From: UBA6107 sp964459385
Lineage (GTDB): Bacteria; Chloroflexota; Anaerolineae; Anaerolineales; Anaerolineaceae
Direction: 5' to 3'
NCBI GenBank assembly: GCA_964459385.1
Contig: CAYWLG010000002.1
Coordinates: 1-64,000, forward strand
DNA length: 64,000 nucleotides
A model generated the notes under the pieces. It had not been told where the DNA came from. It was given only the letters and a program-made list of their open reading frames with translations, and searched no databases. The position numbers were made by a program, and so were the translations under genes. This document shows, one piece after another, positions 35,257-44,087 of this stretch (position 1 is the first letter of the stretch; the number at the start of each line of letters is the position of its first letter).

Positions 35257-36117
35257 ATGAAAAAGTACCTTGTACTCGGCACTTCCTGCATTATGCTGTT
35301 GGCGTTTTTGATGGCCAGTATTGGTTCTGCCAGCGCTGCTTCGCTGCCTGCACCTATGGCCACCCCTATTTCTGGTGACACAGCCTTTTCCACAAAGGTT
35401 GTTTCAGTCTCCAAACTGACTGGCATCACCACCACATCAAGCGGTCTCATCGTCCCGGTCGGATATTTGCTGGGCGAGAAGCAATTTGAAGGCGATGCCC
35501 TTGTGCTCGCTGGTCTTGATTATGGTTCCGTGAATCTCTGCTTCCCTGTTGCTGCTGTCAATCAGGGCTGGGGCGGTAAAGTGGGTTTCTGGACCGGTTC
35601 TGCCTGGAAATTGCTTGAGACCACTATCACCACTCCCGCAGAGAGCTCCCTCTCCTGGGGCTGCGCAAAAGTCTACCAAAATGGCACTTACGCCTTCCTC
35701 AAGTGGGTGGTCGATTCTTCATTGTTGCCGAAAGAATTCGTTGAAATCAACAAACCTGCCTGTGACTTCGAAGTGGAGATGGTGGTTTTGGATTCTACAT
35801 CTTCAAGTTATGTTGATGATCATTTCCATATGCCCGGTGGAAAATTCTTCTATATCATGTCAAATGAAAACCTGTCCGGCAAACATGTAAAGGTCACATT
35901 TATCACTTCTGAACCGGTGGGAACCTACCTGATCTCCGGGAAAACAGGGAATGTTCTTGTTACAGATGGCATGCTTTCTTTAATTGATACTGATATCTAT
36001 GAAGTTCCAACGGTGCAATCCCTCACTTCAGACCGGTATACAACAAATGAGACGATCACTTATAAACTGGACTTTGGATCTTGCCAAATAATTTCCACAG
36101 CGCCAATGGGTTTTTGA
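35257..36117 (+). CDS. secreted protein of an unrecognised family, paralogue 1
   Basis: The 286-residue product has a signal peptide (cleavage likely after GSASA). The N-terminal domain (to about residue 165) contains GEKQFEGDALVLAGLDYGSV, the Cys-containing CFPVAAVNQGWGGKVGFW, and SWGCAKVYQNGTYAFLKWV. The C-terminal domain (about 170-286) differs from that of the next gene and has a Cys pair (CDFEVEM, GSCQII). No catalytic motif is seen. The neighbour 25 bp downstream and a gene at 44.1 kb belong to the same family. It may be a surface or extracellular binding protein. Confidence 0.75.
   Translation: MKKYLVLGTSCIMLLAFLMASIGSASAASLPAPMATPISGDTAFSTKVVSVSKLTGITTTSSGLIVPVGYLLGEKQFEGDALVLAGLDYGSVNLCFPVAAVNQGWGGKVGFWTGSAWKLLETTITTPAESSLSWGCAKVYQNGTYAFLKWVVDSSLLPKEFVEINKPACDFEVEMVVLDSTSSSYVDDHFHMPGGKFFYIMSNENLSGKHVKVTFITSEPVGTYLISGKTGNVLVTDGMLSLIDTDIYEVPTVQSLTSDRYTTNETITYKLDFGSCQIISTAPMGF
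35512..35734 (+). repeat. 223-bp segment duplicated at 36398-36620
   Basis: This segment in paralogue 1 and the one exactly 886 bp downstream in paralogue 2 differ at only about 15 positions by eye, with long identical stretches. The DNA on both sides is much less alike, especially the 3' halves of the genes. Confidence 0.9.
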
Positions 36118-36142
36118 TATTTTTGAAATTGATTGAGGAAAT

Positions 36143-36997
36143 ATGAAAAAAACTATTTGGATTGGCACCACGTGTTTCTTTCTACTGGCGGTACTCTCCA
36201 TCAACCTGGGCTCCGCCAGCGCTGCTTCGCTGCCCGCACCTATGGCCACTCCGGTTTCGGGTGACCAGGTCTTTTCGACCAAGGTCGTTTCCACCTCCAG
36301 CCTGATGGGCATCACCACCACTTCTGATGGACCCGTTATGCCCAAAGGCTTCCCAATGAGTGAGAAGCAGTTTGAAGGCGATGCCCTGGTGCTCAGCGGT
36401 CTTGATTATGGTTCAGTGAATCTCTGCTTCCCTGTTGCTGCTGTCAATCAGGGCTGGGGTGGTAAAGTGGGTTTCTGGGATGGTTCCGCCTGGAAGTTGC
36501 AAGAAACCTCTATCACCACTCCCGCAGAGAGCTCCCTCTCCTGGGGCTGCGCAAAAGTCTACCAAAATGGCACTTATGCCTTCCTCAAGTGGGTGGTCGA
36601 TTCTTCTTTGTTGCCAAAGCCTCCAGTTTCAGTACCGGAATGTGATTACTCCCTATACGGGTTGACATACGATTTTGTATCCGGCCCAAGTTTTGGCGGC
36701 GGCTGGGTAACTGGAAAGATCTCTGCGATCCATATGGTCTCTCCAAATGATCTTAACGGAAAGACTGTAAAGGTAACCTTTATAAGCGCCAATGCAACTG
36801 ATTCATATCTCTTAAATGGCAGCAATGGAAACTTATTGATTGCCAACGATCAAATGACTTTTGATTCCGGTCGCAACGATTACCGAATCCCCATGCTATC
36901 AACCACTGATCTACAAATGTCATTTTACAATAGCAGTGTGACCTTTTTATTTGATTTTGGTTCTTGTGTAAAAACTGTTACGATCGGATTAACCTAA
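36143..36997 (+). CDS. secreted protein of an unrecognised family, paralogue 2
   Basis: The 284-residue product has a signal peptide ending at about GSASA and the same N-terminal domain as paralogue 1, almost identical over DYGSVNLCFPVAAV and the PAESSLSWGCAKVYQNG stretch. From about residue 155 the sequence departs, apart from scattered shared positions such as the final LFDFGSC. It follows paralogue 1 by 25 bp with its own GAGGAAAT ribosome site, so the two are probably one operon. The near identity of the middle and the divergent C-termini suggest gene conversion or selection for variety. Confidence 0.75.
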   Translation: MKKTIWIGTTCFFLLAVLSINLGSASAASLPAPMATPVSGDQVFSTKVVSTSSLMGITTTSDGPVMPKGFPMSEKQFEGDALVLSGLDYGSVNLCFPVAAVNQGWGGKVGFWDGSAWKLQETSITTPAESSLSWGCAKVYQNGTYAFLKWVVDSSLLPKPPVSVPECDYSLYGLTYDFVSGPSFGGGWVTGKISAIHMVSPNDLNGKTVKVTFISANATDSYLLNGSNGNLLIANDQMTFDSGRNDYRIPMLSTTDLQMSFYNSSVTFLFDFGSCVKTVTIGLT

Positions 36998-37030
36998 ATT
37001 GCCTGTCGATAAAACCTAAACTATGCTTTC

Positions 37031-37069
37031 ATGCAAACAGCCCCTGTGAATTACAGGGGCTGTTTGCAT
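37031..37069. terminator. long perfect hairpin between convergent operons
   Basis: The 17-bp arms ATGCAAACAGCCCCTGT and their exact complement flank a 5-nt loop. There is no good T tract on either side, but its position between convergent genes fits a bidirectional terminator. Confidence 0.78.
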
Positions 37070-37091
37070 GAGTGAGGAGAAAAGGAGTCGT

Positions 37092-37910
37092 CTAGCCTTT
37101 CAAAGAACCCGCCATCATACCGCGGATAAAGTATTTACCCAGCAAAATGTAGACCAGCAGGGTCGGCAGGGCCGCAATGAGCGAGGCCGCCATCTGCACG
37201 TTCCAGGCCACGATCTGGCTGCCAGCCATATTGTTCAAGGCCACGGTCACCGTCCAGTTCTTCGAGCTGGTCAGCACCACCGAGAAGAGAAAGTCGTTCC
37301 AGGCCTGGGTGAACTGCCAGATGAGCACCACCACAAAGCTGGGGATGGAAATGGGCATCAAAATGTTCCAGTAGATGCTCATCATGCCCGCGCCATCGAT
37401 CTTGGCCGCTTCCACCAGTTCATTGGGAATACTGGCGTAGTAGTTGCGGAAGGTCAGGGTGGTGATCGGAATACCGTAAATGATATGTGTCAGCACAAGC
37501 CCCGGCAGCCCGCCGTAGAGGTTGATCTGGTGCATGAAGTCCACCAGCGGGATCAAAATGGACTGGTAAGGGATGAACATGCCGAACAGGATAAGGGGGA
37601 AGATGATATCGGCGCCCTTGAACTTCCATTTGGCCAGCACGTAACCATTGAGAGAACCCAGGATGGAAGAGATGATCGCGGCCGGGATGACCACGTTCAG
37701 GCTGTTCCACAGGTACGGTGCCAGTTTCTGATAAGCAACAACGAAGTTCTCGAAGCCAAATGACGTGGGCAGATCCCACATGGTCTTCACGCTGACTTCG
37801 CTCCCGTTCTTGAACCCGGTCACGACCATGACGTACATGGGGATGAGGTAGAAGATCGCCAGCAACACCAGCGGGATATAACTGAAGTATCTAGCTTTGC
37901 TGCGGTTCAT
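37092..37910 (-). CDS. sugar ABC transporter permease, MalG type
   Basis: The 272-residue membrane protein has six helices and the cytoplasmic EAA loop (ELVEAAKIDGAGMMSIYWNILMP, about residues 167-189) that docks onto the ATPase. It is the second permease of a carbohydrate importer of the CUT1 type. Its start overlaps the stop of the upstream permease by four bases (ATGA), so the two are translationally coupled. No ATPase gene is present; CUT1 systems often share an MsmK/MalK-type ATPase encoded elsewhere. Confidence 0.94.
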   Translation of the reverse strand: MNRSKARYFSYIPLVLLAIFYLIPMYVMVVTGFKNGSEVSVKTMWDLPTSFGFENFVVAYQKLAPYLWNSLNVVIPAAIISSILGSLNGYVLAKWKFKGADIIFPLILFGMFIPYQSILIPLVDFMHQINLYGGLPGLVLTHIIYGIPITTLTFRNYYASIPNELVEAAKIDGAGMMSIYWNILMPISIPSFVVVLIWQFTQAWNDFLFSVVLTSSKNWTVTVALNNMAGSQIVAWNVQMAASLIAALPTLLVYILLGKYFIRGMMAGSLKG

Positions 37911-38797
37911 ACTTGAGCCTCGGTTCGTAAGGAGTAAAAGAGATACGGGATAATGAGAACTGCCACGCTGATGAGCAGCAGAATACTGATGGCGGCGCCG
38001 TTGCCGTAAAGGTGCGCGTCAAAAGTGGTGTTCCACATATACACAGAAGGCATATCCAGCGCATACTGCTTGCCAACGGTGGCGATGATGAGGTCGAAGG
38101 TCTTCAAAGACATGTGCCCCAAAATGATCATGGCGCTTAAGGTCACCGGACGCAACAGCGGCAGGATGATATAACGGAAGATCTCAAGCTCTGAGGCGCC
38201 GTCCACGCGGGCAGCTTCGCGCAGTTCATCGGGGATGGCGCGTAGCCCGGCCAGATACAGGGCCATGCAGTAGCCCGAAAGCTGCCAGATGGCCGGGATG
38301 GCGATGAAGGCCATGCCCCAATAAGGCGTGGCCGTATAGGAACTGACCATAAAGTCGAGCCCCAGTTTGCTAAAGAGGAGGTTCAAACCACTCATGCGTG
38401 AACCGGCAGCCGGGTTCATCAACCAACGCCATACCACACCTGTGACGATGTAGCTGATGGCCATCGGGAAGAGGAAAAGACTTCTGAAAAAGCCCTCGCC
38501 TTTCAACCCCTGGTCAAGCAGCAGCGCGCTGATCAAACCAACTACCAGCGTGCCCACCACAAAGAGTACGGTGAACATGATCGTATTGCGAACGTCCACC
38601 TTGAAGCGATCATCAGAGAAAAACAGGTTGATATAGTTTTTCAGCCCCGCCCAGGTGTAGTCGGGCAAAATGCCTTTCCAATCGGTGAAAGACACCCTTG
38701 TGGTCCATCCGATAAACCCATAAACAAAGATCGCAATGGCCAGGATGGAAGGGGACACCAACAAAAAGGCCTGCCATTTTTCTTTCGTGTTATGCAT
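37907..38797 (-). CDS. sugar ABC transporter permease, MalF type
   Basis: The 296-residue protein has six membrane helices and the EAA motif ELREAARVDGASELEIFRYI at about residues 195-214. It forms the inner-membrane channel with the MalG-type partner. It lies 138 bp after the receptor gene, with a strong hairpin in the gap that probably lowers expression of the permeases relative to the receptor. AGAGGAAG precedes its ATG. Confidence 0.94.
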   Translation of the reverse strand: MHNTKEKWQAFLLVSPSILAIAIFVYGFIGWTTRVSFTDWKGILPDYTWAGLKNYINLFFSDDRFKVDVRNTIMFTVLFVVGTLVVGLISALLLDQGLKGEGFFRSLFLFPMAISYIVTGVVWRWLMNPAAGSRMSGLNLLFSKLGLDFMVSSYTATPYWGMAFIAIPAIWQLSGYCMALYLAGLRAIPDELREAARVDGASELEIFRYIILPLLRPVTLSAMIILGHMSLKTFDLIIATVGKQYALDMPSVYMWNTTFDAHLYGNGAAISILLLISVAVLIIPYLFYSLRTEAQV

Positions 38798-38882
38798 GCG
38801 ACTTCCTCTTCATCCAAAAGGTAATTTTTAGAATAAATAATAGCAAATAATTGCGGAAGAAATAATACCTGTTTCGAATTAA

Positions 38883-38912
38883 GATCATCGGGGGATTACT
38901 CCCCCGATGATC
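38883..38912 (-). terminator. intercistronic hairpin between receptor and permease genes
   Basis: A perfect 13-bp stem (GATCATCGGGGGA with its complement, 4-nt loop) is followed on the minus strand by TTAATT. It probably acts as a partial terminator or RNA stabiliser. Confidence 0.75.
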
Positions 38913-38935
38913 AAGGGAATTGCTAAATACTTAGA

Positions 38936-40291
38936 CTATTTGCAAGGACCATCGGCAGCGCAAGTGCTGACCAAGGCGGCCTGCAGTGAAGCCTGATCGC
39001 CATCGGTGAGGAATTTACCGAAAGCATCATTGATGGCATTCTTCCAGGTATCGTTGGCAACAACACCGTGCCACAGAGACCCAACCACGGTATCAACCTT
39101 CCAGTCGGCCATAGCAGACTGCAGGTACGGGTTGTAGAGGGAGGCATCCGAATCGCTGCGAGCAGAGATGGAGCCCTTTACGGGGTTGAATGCATCCTGA
39201 CCCTCTTTGGAACCGCACAGGGTCAACCATTTGATGGCGGCATCGCGATCTTTGGCGCCCACGGGCAGCACGAAGCTGTCAGAGAGGAAGTCGTAGGAAC
39301 CCTGGGTTCCAGGAACGGCCATCCAGTCGAAGTCGGTCTTCTCGGTCAAACCGAGGTTGCCGCCGTCAACGGTGCCTTCGAAATAACCATCGGCCCAGTC
39401 ACCCATCACGTTGTAGGCTGCATCGCCATCGGCGACGAGTTTGCTGGCATCCTGCCAGGTGAGGGTAGCGTAGTCGGTGTTGGCGTAGGTCATCAGTTTA
39501 GCGAAGTTGGCGATGGATTCTTTCACGCCGTCGCTATTCCAGTCAGCAGCGCCGTTCCACAGATCGGTGTAGGTCTGGGGGCCAACGGTGGCCAGGAGGA
39601 CGGTCTCGTACAGTTGGACAACGGTCCACTGTTCGCCGAGGGCCAACGGTTTTTCCATGCCGGCGGCTACGAGGGCATCCATTGAGTCGATCCAGCTCTG
39701 GAAGCTAGTGGGATCGGGGGCAGCCACATTGTATTGGGCCAAAACTTTGGGGTTGTACCACATCACGTTGGCGCGGTGAATGTTCACGGGCACGGAATAC
39801 GGATGACCATCCTGAGAGATCAGGGGGATCAAGGTAGCGGGGAACACATCGTACCAGCCGTTTGCGGCGAAGAGGTCATCCAACGGTTCCAACTGGCCGG
39901 CAGCCACGTAGGTGCCGATCAGTTCCTGGCCGGCATGGCCCTGGAAGGAATCGGGGGGATCACCAGCGGAGAGGCGGGTGGCCAACACTGCTTTAGCGTT
40001 TGAGCCAGCGCCACCAGCAACAGCCGCGTTGATGAATTCGATATCGGGATACATTTCGTTCCAGATCTTGATCATGGCGTCCAAACCGGCTGCTTCACCG
40101 CCACCGGTCCACCAAGAGAAGACCTCCAACTGCTGTTTGGCAGGAGCTTCTGTCGCCGGTACTTCAGTGGCAGGAGCTTCGGTTGCCGGCGCTGCGGTCG
40201 CGGGGGCTTCAGTTGCTGTTGCGCAAGCGCTTAAAAGCATTGAAGCGATCACAACGAGCGCAATTACGAAAGTTACACTCTTCTTGGGCAT
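38936..40291 (-). CDS. sugar ABC transporter solute-binding lipoprotein
   Basis: The 451-residue receptor has a lipobox (LLSAC) at about residues 19-23 and a repeating Ala-Pro-Ala-Thr-Glu linker before the mature domain starts at QLEVFSWWTGGGE. The sequence FSWWTGGGEAAGLDAMIKIWNE and the later HPYSVPVNIHRANVMWYNP match CUT1 receptors for mono- or oligosaccharides. The exact sugar is not readable. GGAGAG precedes the ATG. It is the first gene of the importer operon. Confidence 0.94.
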   Translation of the reverse strand: MPKKSVTFVIALVVIASMLLSACATATEAPATAAPATEAPATEVPATEAPAKQQLEVFSWWTGGGEAAGLDAMIKIWNEMYPDIEFINAAVAGGAGSNAKAVLATRLSAGDPPDSFQGHAGQELIGTYVAAGQLEPLDDLFAANGWYDVFPATLIPLISQDGHPYSVPVNIHRANVMWYNPKVLAQYNVAAPDPTSFQSWIDSMDALVAAGMEKPLALGEQWTVVQLYETVLLATVGPQTYTDLWNGAADWNSDGVKESIANFAKLMTYANTDYATLTWQDASKLVADGDAAYNVMGDWADGYFEGTVDGGNLGLTEKTDFDWMAVPGTQGSYDFLSDSFVLPVGAKDRDAAIKWLTLCGSKEGQDAFNPVKGSISARSDSDASLYNPYLQSAMADWKVDTVVGSLWHGVVANDTWKNAINDAFGKFLTDGDQASLQAALVSTCAADGPCK

Positions 40292-40330
40292 TGCTTATCT
40301 CTCCTTCTAGAATTTGGTTGATATGGGACG

Positions 40331-40361
40331 CAGTAATTGCAGAAACGCTGTGCCATTACTG
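40331..40361. promoter_or_regulatory. inverted repeat, candidate operator of the sugar importer
   Basis: CAGTAAT and ATTACTG form perfect 7-bp arms 17 bp apart, just downstream of the importer promoter. The spacer contains GAAACGCTG, which is like a LacI/CcpA-type half site. Confidence 0.45.
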
Positions 40362-40370
40362 ATTAACTTT

Positions 40371-40398
40371 ATTATAATAACCACACCTTTCATTACAA
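40371..40398 (-). promoter_or_regulatory. promoter of the sugar importer operon
   Basis: On the minus strand TTGTAA (40398-40393) and a consensus TATAAT (40376-40371) are separated by 16 bp. Confidence 0.72.
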
Positions 40399-40439
40399 TC
40401 GCTTTTCGGACAGAACGCGGACATAAAGAGGACAGAGAT

Positions 40440-41654
40440 TTGGCCAACGAAATCGTAGATCGAACCACTTTTAATGAGGTCATCAAGGATGTTTTGAGCA
40501 ACCTGTTCGACATCACGGCTCTCGAAACACACCCCGTTCTCTTTTCGATCATTCAGCCCCCGGCCGGATATATCGGCAGCAAAGGCGAATACATTCGTCA
40601 GCTCATCTTTGATGCCATCGAGCAGCTTCGCCCCATGCGCAAAGAGGAACCTGCCAATTCGCCCGAATGGCGGCCCTATACCATCATGTACAAACGCTAT
40701 GTAGAAGGCATGGGCCTGCAAGAGCTTTCAGACCTGCTCGCCGTCAGCCCACGCCAGATGCGCCGCGACCATCACAAGGCTCTGCTGGCCCTTACCGAGA
40801 TCCTGTGGGCCTGGTGTTTCCCCACCATCACCAAAAATGAGACCGGCGAATCTCAGAGCATCGAGATCATCGAAATTCACAACGAGGTGCTTGATCCCAT
40901 CGAGACCACGCGCGGGGTATATCAAATGCTCAAGCGCCGCTTCGACGACAAGAACATTTCGGTGCATCTCCTGCCCGCCGAGGAACCTGTGCCGGTCATC
41001 ACCGACCGGGTGGTGCTGCGTCAGGCGCTGATCGGCCTCTTCAATGACTGCCTGCACATCCAAAGCGGCCCCGAATTGCAGGTAAAATGTCAGGCGGTTG
41101 AGGGAGAGGTGGTCATCGAGATCGCTGCGCAGGTGAACGAAAAATTTGAACCTGCCGATGAGATCGAAGAGGACGACGATCTCAACGCTGTGCGCTACTG
41201 GTGCACCCGTATCAACGCCCGCCTGGAAGAGACCCTCAGCGTCACTGGCGGCATCCGCTGGGCCCGCCGCTTGCTCTGGCTGCCCCGTTCCAACCAGAAG
41301 ATCATGCTGGTCATTGATGACCAGACGGCCGTGTTGAGCCTGTTCAAACGTTATCTTTCACAAACCAATTTGTTATTGGTAGGCGTTGAAGACCCCAAAC
41401 AGGCGCTCGGTCTGGCCAAACGCCTGCAGCCAGCCCTGATTACCCTTGACGTGATGATGCCTCAAATGGACGGCTGGGAACTGCTACAACTGCTCAAACT
41501 GGATGCGCAGGTGCACAACATTCCCATCATTGTTTGTTCTGCCTGGGAAGACCCCAACCTCAGTCGCAACCTGGGCGCAGCCGCTTTTCTAAAAAAACCG
41601 GTCACCCAAAAGATGCTGCTCGAAGCAGTCAATCAGTTCATTTCCCCCGATTGA
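40440..41654 (+). CDS. HTH - HATPase-like - receiver domain signalling protein
   Basis: The 404-residue protein has an N-terminal region with a helix-turn-helix-like segment (MGLQELSDLLAVSPRQMRRDHHKAL, about 91-115), a middle that resembles a degraded histidine-kinase ATPase lobe (TDRVVLRQALIGLFNDCL), and a C-terminal receiver domain (LVIDDQTAVLSLF, phospho-acceptor Asp in TLDVMMPQMDG, Lys in FLKKP). The TTG start at 40440 has GAGGA 7 nt upstream; the frame is open back into the importer promoter, which I judge non-coding. It converges on, and overlaps by 22 bp, the hybrid kinase gene, a likely partner. Confidence 0.75.
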   Translation: MANEIVDRTTFNEVIKDVLSNLFDITALETHPVLFSIIQPPAGYIGSKGEYIRQLIFDAIEQLRPMRKEEPANSPEWRPYTIMYKRYVEGMGLQELSDLLAVSPRQMRRDHHKALLALTEILWAWCFPTITKNETGESQSIEIIEIHNEVLDPIETTRGVYQMLKRRFDDKNISVHLLPAEEPVPVITDRVVLRQALIGLFNDCLHIQSGPELQVKCQAVEGEVVIEIAAQVNEKFEPADEIEEDDDLNAVRYWCTRINARLEETLSVTGGIRWARRLLWLPRSNQKIMLVIDDQTAVLSLFKRYLSQTNLLLVGVEDPKQALGLAKRLQPALITLDVMMPQMDGWELLQLLKLDAQVHNIPIIVCSAWEDPNLSRNLGAAAFLKKPVTQKMLLEAVNQFISPD

Positions 41655-43942
41655 ACTTCCCCTTCACTTTCATCATTACTTTCTTCTGTACTTGCCGTGT
41701 GCTGGCTGAAGATCGGGAAAACCTGCCGCAGCGTGGAATTCAACAGGTCGGCCAGTTCTTTACGATTAAGGTTGCGGTTAACGATCACCTGGTAGGAGCC
41801 GCGGTTCTGAGGGTCAAAAGTGGGCGGCGGGTCGCTGGCCGAAATAATCACCACAGGGATCTTGCTCAGTTCTTCCTCCTGACGTATTTGGTTCAGCAGC
41901 GTCAGCCCGTTCATATCGGTCAAGTCCAGATCAAGCAGCACCACCCCCACGGGCACTGCCTGCAAATAACGCAGGGCTTCCTGCCCATCCAGCGCGGTTA
42001 AGAGCTTCAGGTCATCGGGCAGGGTGACCTTATCTTCTTCGGTCGAGCGCAGTGACTGGGCCACAAAGCGTGCCATGCTTGGGTCATCGTCCACCACCAG
42101 CACGGTGTGGGGTTCGATATCCAGGTTGACGATCGTTTCCAGCAGCACCTGACGCGGCACCGGCTTCACCAAGTAATCGCTCACCCCCTCAGGCAAATTG
42201 GAGGTGCGGTTTTGCCGGCTGAGCGGAATCGGGAAGGTGATCACCGGGCAATCGTAGGGCGGGTCGTTGAGAAAGGCCTGCACCTCGCTGCTCAAGATCA
42301 TCGTCTCGTCAATGATCACCGCCCGTGGGTAGGTGGTGGCCACCGTCTGATACAACTGAGCCGGGTTGGTCATTAGTGTCACTTTGCAATCACGGATCAT
42401 CTCGGCAAAGACGCGTGCCGAAAAAGCGTCGGGGGCCAGCAGCAGAAGCAGCGGGCTCTTTTCATCCACCCCACCGGTCGTGACGGGCGTTTCAGTGCTG
42501 GCATCTTCTTCATCCAATACTTCCACCTGCTCTTTGAGCGGCAGGGTGAAATAAAAGGTTGAACCCTTGCCCAGTTCGCTTTCCAGCCCCATCTCGCCGC
42601 CGTGCATTTCGATGAAGCGGCGCCCGATCGAAAGCCCCAGCCCACTGCCCTCTTCGCGCTGCCAGTTCTGGTTGCCTACCTGGCGAAATTCTTTGAAGAC
42701 CTTGGGCTGATCTTGTTTTGAAATGCCCACCCCGGTATCGATCACATCTACGCGCAGTGTTTCAGAGTTGGTCAGATAGGCTTTAAGCGTGATGTTTCCC
42801 TTGCGGGTAAAACGCAGCGAGTTGGTGATCAGGTTCAGCAGCACCTGGCGAATACGCGTGCGATCCACGTAGATCAGCGGCATGTCAGGCTGCAGCTCGA
42901 TCTTTAACTCCAGACCTTTGCTTTCCACCGCCGAGTGCACCATCTGGCGCACATCCTCAAAGATCAGCGCAAAGTCGATCTTCTCTTTAAAGAGCGTCAT
43001 TTGCTGGGCATCCATTTTGCCCATATCGAGGATGTCGTTGATGAGGCTCATCAAGTGGGTGCTGCTTTTGTAGATCTCGCGGATGTCGTCGTACAGCCCG
43101 CGGGGCCAGTTGGTGATCTTGGCGTACGTTTCGGGTGAATTGACCATCAGGTCGCTGAAACCGATGATGAAGTTAAGCGGGCTGCGCAGTTCATGGCTCA
43201 CCGCCATGGCAAAACGATTGCGTTCTTCGCGCGCTTCTTCGGCCTGTGCTCGAGAAAAGATCAGCATGCGGTTCAAGCGATCCAACTGGTAATTGGCCTT
43301 GTTCACATCTTTGAGCAGCACGCTGATCTCGGCACGATGTTCGCGCGCCTCGTTCAAACGCTGTACCGCCTCGCGGTAATGGTAAGACGCCGCCTCGATG
43401 GAGGTGACCAGATTATCCGAGATGCCCCAGCCCAGCGCCGTGGCTGCCATCGAAGAAAGCACCAGCGCCCAGGGATAATTTCGCGGCAGGCCGCGTGAGA
43501 ACGAGAAAGCGTCCCAACTGATCACGATCAGACAAATGACCGCTTCGATCACGATGGCCGGGCGAATTCCCAGCGTCACCTCGGCCATGATCGGCAGCAA
43601 ACACAGGCAAAACAAAATTTCCACCTTGCCATAAAGCGCATATGCGGTCAGAATGGCGGCGATGAGTCCGATAAACCAGACGGTTTGGCCAAGCAGGTAG
43701 ATGCGCTCCATCAACGCATAGGTCAGCGCCGCTGTGGCGATCATTTCAACGGTGACCACATATAATGAAGGGCTGAAATATTGAGGCCAAACCAGGGTAG
43801 CCACGATGTGCCAGACCAGATAGGTGCCAATGGTCGTGCCCATCACCTTGAGCGAAATGGATTGCAAAAGCTCACGGTCGCTCGATTCCCACCTGAAGAA
43901 CGCCGCAATTGCCCCTGAGATGGATTTAAGACGCTGCTGCAT
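41633..43942 (-). CDS. membrane hybrid histidine kinase with two receiver domains
   Basis: The 769-residue protein has about six N-terminal membrane segments (20-190), a coiled coil, HisKA with the phosphorylated His in AVSHELRSPLN (about 250), HATPase_c (NLITNSLRF N-box, DTGVGIS, GSGLGLS), then two C-terminal receiver domains. The first (from LLLLLAPDAFSA) lacks the acidic pocket and shows IIDE in place of the usual phospho-Asp region; the second (LVVDDDPSM, VLLDLDLTDMNG) is intact. There is no periplasmic sensor domain of note, so the signal may be within the membrane. It overlaps the convergent receiver gene by 22 bp. Confidence 0.9.
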   Translation of the reverse strand: MQQRLKSISGAIAAFFRWESSDRELLQSISLKVMGTTIGTYLVWHIVATLVWPQYFSPSLYVVTVEMIATAALTYALMERIYLLGQTVWFIGLIAAILTAYALYGKVEILFCLCLLPIMAEVTLGIRPAIVIEAVICLIVISWDAFSFSRGLPRNYPWALVLSSMAATALGWGISDNLVTSIEAASYHYREAVQRLNEAREHRAEISVLLKDVNKANYQLDRLNRMLIFSRAQAEEAREERNRFAMAVSHELRSPLNFIIGFSDLMVNSPETYAKITNWPRGLYDDIREIYKSSTHLMSLINDILDMGKMDAQQMTLFKEKIDFALIFEDVRQMVHSAVESKGLELKIELQPDMPLIYVDRTRIRQVLLNLITNSLRFTRKGNITLKAYLTNSETLRVDVIDTGVGISKQDQPKVFKEFRQVGNQNWQREEGSGLGLSIGRRFIEMHGGEMGLESELGKGSTFYFTLPLKEQVEVLDEEDASTETPVTTGGVDEKSPLLLLLAPDAFSARVFAEMIRDCKVTLMTNPAQLYQTVATTYPRAVIIDETMILSSEVQAFLNDPPYDCPVITFPIPLSRQNRTSNLPEGVSDYLVKPVPRQVLLETIVNLDIEPHTVLVVDDDPSMARFVAQSLRSTEEDKVTLPDDLKLLTALDGQEALRYLQAVPVGVVLLDLDLTDMNGLTLLNQIRQEEELSKIPVVIISASDPPPTFDPQNRGSYQVIVNRNLNRKELADLLNSTLRQVFPIFSQHTASTEESNDESEGEVQSGEMN

Positions 43943-44010
43943 GCCTTAATACTATCACAAGCCGATTGTTCGCGATTGTCGTGGCCGGATCGATTTTTAT
44001 TATTTCTTAA

Positions 44011-44038
44011 TTGCTTTTTGCGAAGAAATCTCTATAAT
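44011..44038 (+). promoter_or_regulatory. promoter of secreted paralogue 3
   Basis: TTGCTT and the consensus TATAAT are separated by 16 bp, 49 bp before the ATG. Confidence 0.65.
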
Positions 44039-44087
44039 AAAAATATCAATTCTGTTTTCCTAATTGAATAAAGAAAGGGGTCTTGGC

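Noticed and set aside
40314..40439. Upstream extension of the receiver protein gene
   Set aside because: It would encode through the divergent sugar importer promoter and has no ribosome site; TTG 40440 has a good one.
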